NCBI GenBank assembly: GCA_028868895.1
Contig: JAGWTP010000017.1
Location: 1-47,382, forward strand
Length of the DNA: 47,382 nucleotides
DNA from: Burkholderiales bacterium
GTDB lineage: Bacteria; Pseudomonadota; Gammaproteobacteria; Burkholderiales; Burkholderiaceae_C
Direction: 5' to 3'
The position numbers and the translations under genes were made by a program. This document shows positions 35,956-44,699 of the stretch, one piece after another. Each line of letters starts with the position of its first letter. Position 1 is the stretch's first letter. The notes under the pieces were generated by a model that saw nothing but the letters and a program-made list of their open reading frames with translations, searched no databases and was not told the DNA's origin.

Positions 35956-36576
35956 CAAAGGCCGGGGCGAGCGCGCCGCCGCCGCGCGCACGTGGCAGCC
36001 TTCGACGTGGTCGTTGACCAGGCCCATCGCCTGCATGAACGCGTAGACCGTGGTCGGGCCGACGAAGCTCCAGCCGCGCCGCTTCAGGTCTTTCGACATC
36101 GCCACCGATTCCGCCGACGTGGTCATCGTGCGGAGGACCTCGTGCGTGATGCGCGCCGGCCGCGACCCCGGCGCGGGCTCGAAGCGCCATGCGTAGGCGG
36201 CCAGCGAGCCGAACGCCTCGCGAAGCTCGAGCACGCGCCGGGCGTTGTTGATGGTCGACTCGATCTTGCCGCGGTGGCGCACGATGCCGGCGTCGGCGAG
36301 CAATCGCGCCACGTCGTGCTCGTCGAAGCGGGCGACGCGCTCGGCGTCGAACTGCGCGAACGCGCTGCGAAACGCCTCGCGCTTGTTCAGGATCGTCAGC
36401 CAGCTCAGGCCGGCCTGGAAGCCTTCGAGGCAGAGCTTCTCGAACAGCCGCCGGTCGTCACTGACCGGGAAGCCCCATTCATGGTCGTGGTAGTGCTGGT
36501 AGGCCGGGCTGGCCTGGCACCACGCGCAGCGCGCCGCGCCGTCGGCGCCGATGTGCAGTCCCGCGCGTTCGTTCAT
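35944..36576 (-). CDS. tag: DNA-3-methyladenine glycosylase I
   Basis: A 210-residue base-excision repair enzyme removing 3-methyladenine. RCAWCQASPAYQHYHDHEWG is the family start, with zinc ligands Cys and His; FEKLCLEGFQAGLSWLTIL holds the catalytic Glu region; the C-terminal HVEGCHVR supplies the last zinc ligands. Length is slightly above E. coli Tag (187). ATG 36576 starts the usual short leader. It overlaps the EamA gene at the 3' end. Confidence 0.93.
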   Translation of the reverse strand: MNERAGLHIGADGAARCAWCQASPAYQHYHDHEWGFPVSDDRRLFEKLCLEGFQAGLSWLTILNKREAFRSAFAQFDAERVARFDEHDVARLLADAGIVRHRGKIESTINNARRVLELREAFGSLAAYAWRFEPAPGSRPARITHEVLRTMTTSAESVAMSKDLKRRGWSFVGPTTVYAFMQAMGLVNDHVEGCHVRAAAARSPRPLSGG

Positions 36577-36814
36577 CGGGCGATTGTGGCGCTGCTGCCG
36601 CGTCGACTCGATCGCGATCGACGCTGACGCCGGCAGCGTCGGCGCCGCCACTTCGCCGCGTTGCTGATCGCCGTGATCGACGGCCTTTGGCAGGTCGTGC
36701 GGTCTCAAGGCAGTGCGATCAGGTCGTCGAATGCGGCACATCCCGGTGGGCTCGCTTCGGGCTGTGCATGATCCGCTAGAGTCAAGACTCAGTCATCTTC
36801 AGCTCGACATCAAC

Positions 36815-37606
36815 ATGCCAACGACAGTTCCCCGACTTCGCATCGCGATCGGACAGCTACAGATGCGCTGGTCATGCAACGAGAACGTTGAAGCAATCCT
36901 GAGAACGATCTCCCACGCGGCAAGCGCACGGGCCGACATCTGCGTCTTTCCGGAACTCGCAGTAACCGGCTTCCATAGACAAATTCGGGCGTTGGCCAAG
37001 CCGGAGACGATCGACCCCTGGCTCCAGGCAATTCAGACCGCATGCGCCGCCCATTCAATGGCCGTCGCGGTGGGGGCGCCAACATTCGACGATGAAGCTC
37101 GCGTCTTCAACAGCCATGTCCTCATCGGCGAGTCCGGGGAAATCTCAGGCGTGATTTCAAAGCGCGGCCTGACGCCGAGTGAGGAAACGTTCTTTGCACG
37201 TGGTGCGTCACGCCCGACGCTCGTGCTACAGGACCGTCGCTGCACGTCCGTGTTGTGTCGCGAGGTCGAGGATCTACAAGAGATCTGCGCGCAACTGGCC
37301 CCTGGCGTTGCCGAACTCATCTTCTGGCCGGGACTCATCGGAAGGGCCCCGGCGGATTCATTTGACACCGAGTCCGAAGCCCACATCGGCCAGGCTTGCG
37401 CCCTTGCAGTTCATGCGCAGGCATTTGTCGTTCAGGCCAATTGGCCGAATTCGTTGAACTATCCGGAAGAAGGGACGCACGCCGGCCAAAGCGTCGTCAT
37501 CGACCCTGCGGGCGCCATCCTGCTTCGGCTGCCGAGGGCGGAGGCCGGAGTCGCCATCTTCGAACTGGGCGACACATCCTATGACTGGCAGGTTCAGGAA
37601 GCCTGA
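36815..37606 (+). CDS. Nitrilase-superfamily carbon-nitrogen hydrolase
   Basis: A 263-residue amidohydrolase. The catalytic triad is visible: Glu in VFPELAVTGF near residue 49, Lys in VISKRGLTPSEETFF near 117, and Cys in TSVLCREVED near 148. It hydrolyses C-N bonds in amides or nitriles; the Cys context (CRE) is closer to amidases than to true nitrilases. Start 36815 is chosen because the upstream in-frame codons at 36713 are not preceded by a clear site. GC content is visibly lower than next door (33 of 60 at 37141-37200 versus 46 of 60 at 38161-38220), hinting at recent arrival. Confidence 0.83.
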   Translation: MPTTVPRLRIAIGQLQMRWSCNENVEAILRTISHAASARADICVFPELAVTGFHRQIRALAKPETIDPWLQAIQTACAAHSMAVAVGAPTFDDEARVFNSHVLIGESGEISGVISKRGLTPSEETFFARGASRPTLVLQDRRCTSVLCREVEDLQEICAQLAPGVAELIFWPGLIGRAPADSFDTESEAHIGQACALAVHAQAFVVQANWPNSLNYPEEGTHAGQSVVIDPAGAILLRLPRAEAGVAIFELGDTSYDWQVQEA

Positions 37607-37663
37607 TCGTTCAAACGGCCGGACACGCGTCGCGCCAACGGCATCGGCTGCGCGAATCGAGCG

Positions 37664-39151
37664 ATGGAACACTTCGACGTCCTGATCGTCGGTGCCGGCC
37701 TGTCCGGCATCGGCGCGGCCGTGCACCTGCAGCGGCACTGCCCTGAGCGCAGCGTTGCGATCCTGGAAGGTCGCGAGGCGCTCGGCGGCACCTGGGATCT
37801 GTTCCGCTACCCGGGCATCCGCTCCGATTCGGACATGTACACGTTGGGCTACGCATTCCGGCCGTGGCCGGGAGCCAAGGCGATCGCCGACGGCGCGTCG
37901 ATCCTGAAGTACGTGCAGGACACCGCGCGCGAGCACGACATCGACGCGCGGATCCGCTACCGCCACCGCGTCAAGCGCGCCGCGTGGTCGACGCCGGACG
38001 CAAGGTGGACCGTCGAGGTCGAGCGCGGCGACGCGAGCGAGACCGTGCACATCAGCTGCAACTTCCTGTTCATGTGCAGCGGCTACTACCGCTACGCCGC
38101 GGGTTACACGCCCGCGTTCGAAGGCATCGAGCGCTTCAAGGGCCGCGTCGTGCATCCGCAGCAGTGGGGCGCCGACATCGACCACGCCGGCCAGCGCGTG
38201 GTCGTGATCGGCAGCGGCGCGACCGCGGTGACGCTGGTGCCGGCGCTGGCGAAGACGGCCGCCCACGTGACGATGCTGCAGCGCTCGCCGACGTACGTGG
38301 TGGCGCGGCCCTCCGAAGACGCGATGGCGAACCGGCTGCGGCGGCTGCTGCCGGCCAGGCTGGCCTACGCGATCACGCGCTGGCAACGGGTGCTGCTGGG
38401 GCTGTACTTCTTCAACCTGTGCCGGCGCCAACCGGCGCGCGCCAGGCAGATGATCCTGGCTGGCGTGCGTGCGCACCTCGGGCCCGGCTACGACGTGGCC
38501 CGCCATTTCACGCCGCGCTACAACCCGTGGGAGCAGCGGCTGTGCCTGGTGCCCGACGGCGATCTGTTCGAGGCCATCAACGCCGGGCGCGCTTCGGTCG
38601 TCACCGACCGGATCGAGACGTTCACCGAGACAGGCCTCCAGCTCGCCTCGGGCGCGCGGCTCGACGCCGACCTGATCGTCACCGCCACCGGGCTGCAACT
38701 GCAGGTGCTGGGCGGCCTCGAGATCACGGTCGACGGCGCGCCCATCGACCCGGCACAAACCCTGAACTACAAGGGCATGATGTACAGCGGCGTGCCCAAC
38801 CTGGCGTCGTCGTTCGGCTACACCAATGCGTCATGGACGCTCAAATGCGACCTGACCTGCGAGTACGTCTGCCGGCTGCTGAACCACATGAAGACGCACC
38901 GCCTGGCGCAATGCACGCCGCGCAACACCGACCCGACGCTCACCGAGGAGCCCTGGGTCGACTTCTCGTCCGGCTACTTCCAGCGCTCGATGCACCTGTT
39001 CCCGAAGCAGGGCTCGAAGCCGCCCTGGAAGCTGCACCAGAACTACGCGCGCGACCTGCTGACGCTGCGCTTCGGCCGCGTCGATGATGGTGTGATGGCG
39101 TTCACCCACCCGATGCCGGCAGCTCGCGGGCAAGCGTCGCGTGCCGCTTGA
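37664..39151 (+). CDS. EthA-like Baeyer-Villiger flavin monooxygenase
   Basis: A 495-residue FAD/NADPH enzyme. The first Rossmann motif is VLIVGAGLSGIGAAVHL (residues 7-22). GGTWDLFRYPGIRSDSDMYT (41-60) matches EthA-type enzymes and carries the conserved Asp. The Baeyer-Villiger fingerprint FxGxxxHxxxW is present as FKGRVVHPQQW at 158-168. The NADPH Rossmann motif is VVIGSGATAVTLVPALA (180-196). It inserts oxygen into a ketone, making an ester or lactone, using O2. It stands alone 57 bases after the nitrilase-like gene. Confidence 0.9.
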   Translation: MEHFDVLIVGAGLSGIGAAVHLQRHCPERSVAILEGREALGGTWDLFRYPGIRSDSDMYTLGYAFRPWPGAKAIADGASILKYVQDTAREHDIDARIRYRHRVKRAAWSTPDARWTVEVERGDASETVHISCNFLFMCSGYYRYAAGYTPAFEGIERFKGRVVHPQQWGADIDHAGQRVVVIGSGATAVTLVPALAKTAAHVTMLQRSPTYVVARPSEDAMANRLRRLLPARLAYAITRWQRVLLGLYFFNLCRRQPARARQMILAGVRAHLGPGYDVARHFTPRYNPWEQRLCLVPDGDLFEAINAGRASVVTDRIETFTETGLQLASGARLDADLIVTATGLQLQVLGGLEITVDGAPIDPAQTLNYKGMMYSGVPNLASSFGYTNASWTLKCDLTCEYVCRLLNHMKTHRLAQCTPRNTDPTLTEEPWVDFSSGYFQRSMHLFPKQGSKPPWKLHQNYARDLLTLRFGRVDDGVMAFTHPMPAARGQASRAA

Positions 39152-39606
39152 TACGCCATTGCGTTCGATTGGATCGGACCTGCTGTCCGCTCAGTGCCGT
39201 CGGCTCGAAAGCTGCTGCGCGCGCAGAGGGCGGCGCGGCAAGGACGCGTGCGGGCAGGCTGCAGCGGTCTTGCCCTTCCAAGAACAAACTCCGACGCTGC
39301 CCGAGCGGCAGCCTCCACCCGGCGCGGGCGAATTCTGGGGCGGCGAGGAGCGCAGGGCCGAGGTCGGCGCGCGCAGCGCGCTTTGTTGTCTGACTCGCGG
39401 CGGTTGTCTGAACGCAGCGAACGCAAGTGAGCGCAGTGAGTTCGGCCGCGCGACCTCGGGCCCAGCACCGCAGCGCAGTCGTAGCGAAGCGAAGACCGCC
39501 ACAGCATGAGCCCGCGCCGGGTGGCGCCTGCCGCGACGCGCCGACCATCGCCAGTCGATACAAGGCAGCGCGTAGGCTTTCTGACAGGAAAGAAAGCGAA
39601 GCCGTA
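39152..39606. other. 455-base gap with repeat-like non-coding sequence
   Basis: No gene is supported here. Both strands have open frames because of the composition, but they are arginine/alanine-rich and lack known domains. The block 39280-39500 contains clustered words such as AACGCAGCGAACGCAAGTGAGCG and GTAGCGAAGCGAAG, resembling a repeat dispersed between genes in some Burkholderiales, as I recall. A short stem CTTTC-TGACAG-GAAAG lies near 39578-39593, downstream of the ferredoxin gene, without a T-tract. Confidence 0.4.
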
Positions 39607-39852
39607 TCAACCGTGCAGCGCTTCGTACTTCGCCATCAGTTGCTCCGGGCTCTCCTCGAACTCCGGGTTGACGACGATGCAGTCGGCCGGGCAGACGAGC
39701 TTGCATTGCGGCTCGTCCTCGGCGCCCACGCATTCGGTGCAGCGGAACGGGTCGATCACGTAGATCGCGTCGCCCACGCTGATGGCTTCGTTCGGGCACA
39801 CCGGCTTGCAGGCGTCGCAGGCGGTGCAGTTGTCGTTGATCAGCAGTGCCAT
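39607..39852 (-). CDS. fdx: 2[4Fe-4S] ferredoxin, electron donor of benzoyl-CoA reductase
   Basis: An 81-residue Alvin-type ferredoxin. First cluster motif C9-X2-C12-X2-C15-X3-C19 (CTACDACKPVCP); second has the longer spacing C38-X2-C41-X8-C50-X3-C54 with an extra Cys58, characteristic of the Allochromatium-type ferredoxins used by benzoyl-CoA reductase. It carries low-potential electrons, probably from a 2-oxoacid:ferredoxin oxidoreductase, to BcrA/BcrD. GAGGAG precedes ATG 39852. It is the last gene of the operon, 32 bases after bcrD. Confidence 0.93.
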   Translation of the reverse strand: MALLINDNCTACDACKPVCPNEAISVGDAIYVIDPFRCTECVGAEDEPQCKLVCPADCIVVNPEFEESPEQLMAKYEALHG

Positions 39853-39884
39853 GGTGGATGTCTCCTCGTCGAGTGGCGGCGGGC

Positions 39885-40730
39885 TTACGCCAGCGCGTGT
39901 TCCTGCAACTGGTTCAGCTTGGCGTGCCGGAACGCGCCCCACAGCGCCGCGCCGATCGCGCCGGCGTAGATCGAATCGGGGTGGCTGAGCGCGGTCACGC
40001 TGACCTTCTCGTTGACCATCTCCTCCTGGATCGCCGCCAGCAAGCCGCTGTCCAGCGCCAGCCCGCCGGTGACCAGCGCGGTGCCCTGCTTGATGCCGGT
40101 GACCTTCAGCAGCTTAACGATGCGCGAGGCCATCGACAGGTGGATGCCCTTGAGCACGTCGGGCGTGGCGATGCCGCGGCTGACCATGTTGATGACGTCG
40201 GTCTCGGCCAGCACGGCGCAGATCGAGCTGCACTTCTCGGGGTTCGTCGAGCTCTGCGACAACGGGCCGATCTCCTCGACCGCCACCCCCAGGTAGCGGG
40301 CGATGTTCTCCAGGAACTGGCCCGAGCCGGACGCGCACTGGCTGGTCATCTTGTAGGCCAGCACCTTGCCGCGCGCGTCGACGAAGATCGCGCGGCCGTT
40401 GAGCGCGCCGATGTCGACCACCGCGCTGATGCCCGGGTGCAGGAACACGCCGCCGCGCGCGTGGGTGGTCATCGAATAGAAGTGGCCGGTGGCGAACTTG
40501 ACGTTCTCGCCTTCGCCGGTGGTGGCGATGTAGTCGATCTCGCCCGCGGCCAGCCCGGCGTCGGCCAGCACGCTGTCGAGCCCCTCCTGCGCCAGCGTCA
40601 TCGGGTCGCGCCGGCGGATGCGTTCGCAGCGCTTGGCCAGCCACTCGGGCTGGCCGTCGGTGACGCGAAACAGCGTGCTCTTGACCGCGCCCGAGCCGAT
40701 GTCGATGCCGATCGTGTGGGTGGTCGTCAT
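39885..40730 (-). CDS. bcrD: Benzoyl-CoA reductase delta subunit, ATPase
   Basis: A 281-residue subunit of the BadF/BadG/BcrA/BcrD ATPase family. GIDIGSGAVKSTLFRV (8-23) is phosphate loop 1 and AVVDIGALNGRAIFVD (103-118) loop 2. Cys132 (SQCASGSGQFLEN) and Cys167 or Cys171 (PEKCSSICAVLAETD) are in the positions that hold the [4Fe-4S] cluster shared with BcrA. Together they couple ATP hydrolysis to electron transfer. Length equals known Thauera BcrD. The start lies one base after the bcrA stop. Confidence 0.95.
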   Translation of the reverse strand: MTTTHTIGIDIGSGAVKSTLFRVTDGQPEWLAKRCERIRRRDPMTLAQEGLDSVLADAGLAAGEIDYIATTGEGENVKFATGHFYSMTTHARGGVFLHPGISAVVDIGALNGRAIFVDARGKVLAYKMTSQCASGSGQFLENIARYLGVAVEEIGPLSQSSTNPEKCSSICAVLAETDVINMVSRGIATPDVLKGIHLSMASRIVKLLKVTGIKQGTALVTGGLALDSGLLAAIQEEMVNEKVSVTALSHPDSIYAGAIGAALWGAFRHAKLNQLQEHALA

Positions 40731-40731
40731 G

Positions 40732-42072
40732 TCATGCCCTCGCCTCGATGCGCTTGCCGTCCTCGACCACCGCGCGCCAGGCGAACGTGGCGCCGCCGAG
40801 CGCGCCGGTGTAGATCGAGTCGGGGTCGATGTTGAGCGTGAGTTCACCGTAGTTCTCGCGCACGAGTTCGCGCAACGCCTTGACCGCGGCTTCGTTCTTG
40901 GCCACGCCGCCGGTGAACGTGAACTGGTCGCGGATGCCGCCCGAGCGCGCCAGGATCGACATCGCGCGCAGGATGATCGCGCGGTGCAGCCCGGCCATGA
41001 TGTCCTCGCGCTTGTCGCCCAGGCTCAGGCGGTCGCGCAGCTCGGCGCCGGCGAATACGGTGCAGGTGGAGTTGATGCGGATCGTCTTGGTCGACTTCAT
41101 CGCCATCGGCCCGAGCTCGTGCAGGCCCATGTTCATCTCGTCGGCGATGTAGCCCAGGTAGCGCCCGCAGCCGGCCGCGCAGCGGTCGTTCATCTGGAAG
41201 CTCTCGACGATGCCGTTCGGGTCGACCTGGATCGCCTTGGTGTCCTGGCCGCCGATGTCGAGCACGGTGGCCGTGCCCGGATACATCACGTGCGCGCCCA
41301 GGCCGTGGCACAGGATCTCGGAGCGCACATGCTCCTTCGAGAACGGCAGCCGCGCGCGGCCGTAGCCGGTGCCCACGACGTAGCTCTCTTCGAGCTCGGT
41401 GTCGAGGATGCCCTTGATCGGCGCCTCGACCTGCGCGGGGCGCGCCGCGGTGTCGGGCAGCGCGACGAAGGTGCGCTCCAGCGCGGCCAGCAGGTGGCGC
41501 TTGATCGAGTCGCCGTAGACGCGGTTCTCGACCTCGATGATCGAGCGGTCGAACAGGTTGAGCAGGTGGTCGTAGCGCGTGCCGGCCTCCTTGGCCACGC
41601 GCTCGCCGGTGGCCAGGTACTGGCTGCCGGCAATGTCGCGGAAGAAATCGGACTTGCGGTTCGCGCCGGGCGCGAACAGCGTCGGCGCCTCCGCGGTCAG
41701 GCGCCGGAACACCTCGGTCAGCGTCTCGCCGACCGCCTGCGTGGCGTCGCCGAAGCGGGCGGTGGTGAGGCTGCGCTGGCAGGTCTGCTCCAGATCGGCG
41801 AGCTGCTCGAGGTACTGCTCCGAGCGGAAGTCGCGTTCGAGCTGGCCCAGAAAACCGTCGAGCGCGCCGTTCAGTGCCCCGGTGCTGCCTAGCGCCTGGC
41901 GGAACAGGTGAAAGCGGCTGTTGACCAGCGCCTCCTGCTTGGCAATGGCCGCCGCGGTGTCGTAGTTCGAGCGCGAGTTGGTGATGCCGCGGCCGAGGAT
42001 GTTCTGGTGCTCGTCGACCACCACCGCCTTGGTGGTGGTGGAGCCGAGGTCGATGCCGATGAAGCAGCGCAT
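40732..42072 (-). CDS. bcrA: Benzoyl-CoA reductase alpha subunit, ATPase
   Basis: A 446-residue ATPase subunit. Loop 1 is [16 protein letters not shown] (6-21), loop 2 [15 protein letters not shown] (270-284). Cys298 ([14 protein letters not shown]) and Cys337 ([13 protein letters not shown]) are the likely cluster ligands at the BcrA/BcrD interface. An insert between the loops (about residues 45-260) makes it longer than BcrD, as in Thauera. It drives electrons uphill to BcrB/BcrC with two ATP per pair. ATG 42072 is 13 bases after the bcrB stop. Confidence 0.95.
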   Translation of the reverse strand: MRCFIGIDLGSTTTKAVVVDEHQNILGRGITNSRSNYDTAAAIAKQEALVNSRFHLFRQALGSTGALNGALDGFLGQLERDFRSEQYLEQLADLEQTCQRSLTTARFGDATQAVGETLTEVFRRLTAEAPTLFAPGANRKSDFFRDIAGSQYLATGERVAKEAGTRYDHLLNLFDRSIIEVENRVYGDSIKRHLLAALERTFVALPDTAARPAQVEAPIKGILDTELEESYVVGTGYGRARLPFSKEHVRSEILCHGLGAHVMYPGTATVLDIGGQDTKAIQVDPNGIVESFQMNDRCAAGCGRYLGYIADEMNMGLHELGPMAMKSTKTIRINSTCTVFAGAELRDRLSLGDKREDIMAGLHRAIILRAMSILARSGGIRDQFTFTGGVAKNEAAVKALRELVRENYGELTLNIDPDSIYTGALGGATFAWRAVVEDGKRIEARA

Positions 42073-42085
42073 GGTGGCCCCCGCG

Positions 42086-43498
42086 TCAGTGCGCGATGAT
42101 CGGAATGAACGGCGCGTGGGCGCCGGGCATGGACCCGGGCAACGCGCCGGGCACGGCGCCGGCCAGGGCCCCGGCCAACGCCGCAGTGCGCTTTTGCTTG
42201 ACCATCTGGAAGTAGCTCTCAAGTCGGTTCTTCACATTGGCCGCCGAGAAGTAGCGCGGGTCGACCAGGTCGGTCTCGATGAACGCCGCGGGCTTGCCGG
42301 TGCGCTTTTCCACCTCGCGCAGGATCAGCAGCTGGCCGGCCGAAAAGCTGTTGCAGCTCTTGATCGAATTGATCAGCAAGCCGTCGGCCTGGTACTCGTC
42401 GATGTACTTGCAGATCATGTCGATGCGCGACGGCAGGTTCAGGTTGGTGTAGCAGCCCAGGCAGTACTCGGCCAGCGACTCCAGCGGGTGCTCGGGGTCG
42501 TGGCGGAAGCCGAAGTCGTACAGGCCGCCGACCTTCGCGTAGGTCGACGACACCACCACCGCGCCCTCGTCGTAGAACATCTTCCAGAACTCGCGAAAAC
42601 TGGTCCAGTTGGGCGGCCCCTCGACGACCAGGCGGTACTTCTCTTCGCCCATCTCGCCCTCGGGCGTGATCGGCCCCAGCCCCAGGCGCATGCGCTCCTC
42701 GATCTCGGCACGCAGCACGCGGTAGAACTCGGTCGCCTCGGGCGTGCCGCGAAACGCAGTGAAGATCGGGCCGATGTAGTAGACCGCGCCGAAGTAGCCG
42801 TCGATCGGCGACGGCCGGTGCCTGGCCGACTGCAGCACCGCCACCAGGTCCTCCTCGGCCTTGACCGACTCGCGCATGTACTGGCGCAGCCGGTCGATGT
42901 CGAACTTGACGCCCGAGATGCGCTCGAGCGTGGGGATCACCGTCTCCTTCAACTGCTTGACGACGTAGTCGCGCATGTTCGGGGCGATGCGCCCTTCGGC
43001 CTGGTAGGGCACGTGCAGCATCACCGTCTCGCAGCCGTACTTGTGGCGGATCAGCTCGAACCACTTCATGAACGTGAAGCAGCCGGTGTACGACAGCAGC
43101 AGGATGTCGGGCCGGGGCATCGGCTCGCCGGTGGGGCCGATCTCGCCGCCCATCATCATGCCCAGGTCGGCCTTCACGTAGGTGCAGACGTCCTCGCTCT
43201 GGCCGTCGCGCTCGGCGTCCATGATCATCTTGCCGCTCTTCTTGCGCATGCCGTTTTGCAGCGCATTGGTCTCGGGCAGGCTGCGCGCGAAGTCGAAGCA
43301 CATCAGCAACTCGTTCAGGTTGCCGGGCACGAAGGTGGCACTGACCTTGCGGTTGTCGGCGCGCGCGGTCGCCAGCTCCATGTAGTTGCGGTTGATCAGC
43401 TCCTTCTGGAGCCACATCGCGTCCTCTTTCTGGACGTTCTGCGGCTTGTGGGTTGGCTTGCCGATCGGGCTCGGCATCGCGATGGTCGATGTGTTCAT
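42086..43498 (-). CDS. bcrB: Benzoyl-CoA reductase beta subunit with repeat tail
   Basis: A 470-residue substrate-reducing subunit. Cys140 ([13 protein letters not shown]), Cys346/Cys349 ([15 protein letters not shown]) and Cys382 ([10 protein letters not shown]) are candidate [4Fe-4S] ligands or active-site residues, in contexts conserved in the 2-hydroxyacyl-CoA dehydratase/BcrB fold. With BcrC it binds benzoyl-CoA and reduces the ring to cyclohexa-1,5-diene-1-carbonyl-CoA. Thauera BcrB is, from memory, about 430-440 residues; here residues 440-459 are a four-residue tandem repeat that extends the C-terminus. ATG 43498 follows GGAG, 22 bases after bcrC. Confidence 0.95.
   Translation of the reverse strand: MNTSTIAMPSPIGKPTHKPQNVQKEDAMWLQKELINRNYMELATARADNRKVSATFVPGNLNELLMCFDFARSLPETNALQNGMRKKSGKMIMDAERDGQSEDVCTYVKADLGMMMGGEIGPTGEPMPRPDILLLSYTGCFTFMKWFELIRHKYGCETVMLHVPYQAEGRIAPNMRDYVVKQLKETVIPTLERISGVKFDIDRLRQYMRESVKAEEDLVAVLQSARHRPSPIDGYFGAVYYIGPIFTAFRGTPEATEFYRVLRAEIEERMRLGLGPITPEGEMGEEKYRLVVEGPPNWTSFREFWKMFYDEGAVVVSSTYAKVGGLYDFGFRHDPEHPLESLAEYCLGCYTNLNLPSRIDMICKYIDEYQADGLLINSIKSCNSFSAGQLLILREVEKRTGKPAAFIETDLVDPRYFSAANVKNRLESYFQMVKQKRTAALAGALAGAVPGALPGSMPGAHAPFIPIIAH
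42122..42181 (-). repeat. 12-bp tandem repeat inside the bcrB 3' end
   Basis: Five in-frame 12-base units encode [16 protein letters not shown] and SMPG (residues 440-459), each ending in a GGC/GGG glycine codon. The tail then ends [11 protein letters not shown]. Units differ by a few bases, so it is an old, slightly diverged array that could vary in length by slippage. Confidence 0.85.
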
Positions 43499-43520
43499 CG
43501 GGTGGCTCCTCGGTTGCACC

Positions 43521-44699
43521 TCAGGCGGCGCTCCACAACTTGATCGAATCGGCGAAGGTGCCGGCCTGCTCGCGGATCGGGGCCATCTGGCCGGTGTTCT
43601 CGGCGAACTTGAAGGCCGTGTGCGGGATCTGGTGCTTGGTCAGCACATCCTGCAGCATCGGCCGCTCGAGCAGCGCCGGGTCGCAGAACGAGGGCGCCGC
43701 GAAGATCACGCCTTCGGCGCCGCGGGTCTTGACCTGCTTCATCAGGAACACGCCCTTTTCCTCTCGGGTGGCTTCGTACTTGGCCGCAGTGGTGGCCGAG
43801 CGGTGCAGGAACGCCTTGGACAGTTCGTCGAGCGGGTCGGCGTCGGCCGGCACCTCGTCGAGCAGCCAGCGCGTGACCAGCATGAAGTCGTCGTCGACGA
43901 TGTAGCAGCCCGACATCTCGATCGACTTGATCAGCGCCAGCGGCGGCTGCTCGCAGAACGAGCCGTTGATGACGACGCGGGCGTTGTCGCGCCGCGGCCG
44001 GGGCACCGCGTCGGTGGCCACGAGGTAGTCGCGCAGCAGTTGCGTGTGCTCCTCGGGCGGCAGCACCATGCCGGCGCGCAGCAGCAGGTAGACCTCCGAG
44101 GTCGGTGCCTGCCACGGCTTGGCGGCGCGATAGGCGTACAGCTCGCGCACCGCGGCGCGGTTGTCGTTGTGCACGCGGATCGACGCGTTCAGCTCGGCGT
44201 CGGTGATCGGTGCGCCGCGCAGCCGGCCGAGGTCGTCGCGCAGTGTCTGCAGCTCCTGGATGTAGAAGGTGCCGCCGACCGTGTCGACGAAGTTCTGCGG
44301 CAGGTCGAAGTAGCGCACGTACTTGTCCTTGAACAGGATCTGCCACATGCCCGACAGGTTGCGGATCACGTCGCAGATCGACGGGAACAGCATGCCGTCC
44401 AGGCAGTTCAGGCGGCCGGTCAGGCCGAGTTCGAGGGTCGAGCGCGGGATGCGGCAGATGTAGCTCTGGTAGTAGGCGTCGCCCTGGATCACCTCGAGCT
44501 GGTCGCCGCCGCCCAGGATGCCCACCGCCAGCATGCCGGCCGCGTGGATCAGCTCGCGCGGCACGTAGACCGGCATGTAGCCGATCGCCTTGCGGCCCGG
44601 CACGGCCGCCTTCCATTGCTGCACGGCATGGAGGTCGAGGTCGTCGAACAGCGCCTGGCAGCGCTCGACGATCTGCATCACGGGCGTCAGGGTGCTCAT
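43521..44699 (-). CDS. bcrC: Benzoyl-CoA reductase gamma subunit
   Basis: A 392-residue substrate-binding subunit paired with BcrB. It shows the 2-hydroxyacyl-CoA dehydratase-like pattern RKAIGYMPVYVPRELIHAAG near residue 36-55, and conserved cysteines at 82 (SYICRIPRS), 99 and 109 (LNCLDGMLFPSICD), 249 (NGSFCEQPP) and 265, several of which should ligate its [4Fe-4S] cluster. The ATG at 44699 overlaps the dch stop by three bases (ATGA), indicating coupling. Length fits the Thauera subunit. Confidence 0.94.
   Translation of the reverse strand: MSTLTPVMQIVERCQALFDDLDLHAVQQWKAAVPGRKAIGYMPVYVPRELIHAAGMLAVGILGGGDQLEVIQGDAYYQSYICRIPRSTLELGLTGRLNCLDGMLFPSICDVIRNLSGMWQILFKDKYVRYFDLPQNFVDTVGGTFYIQELQTLRDDLGRLRGAPITDAELNASIRVHNDNRAAVRELYAYRAAKPWQAPTSEVYLLLRAGMVLPPEEHTQLLRDYLVATDAVPRPRRDNARVVINGSFCEQPPLALIKSIEMSGCYIVDDDFMLVTRWLLDEVPADADPLDELSKAFLHRSATTAAKYEATREEKGVFLMKQVKTRGAEGVIFAAPSFCDPALLERPMLQDVLTKHQIPHTAFKFAENTGQMAPIREQAGTFADSIKLWSAA

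Noticed and set aside
39043..39799. Several - strand frames in the gap after fdx
   Set aside because: They overlap each other, have biased composition, lack start signals and look like repeat DNA rather than proteins.
42122..42181. Tandem units considered as a CRISPR-like array
   Set aside because: Units are 12 bases, contiguous and in frame within bcrB; there are no spacers.
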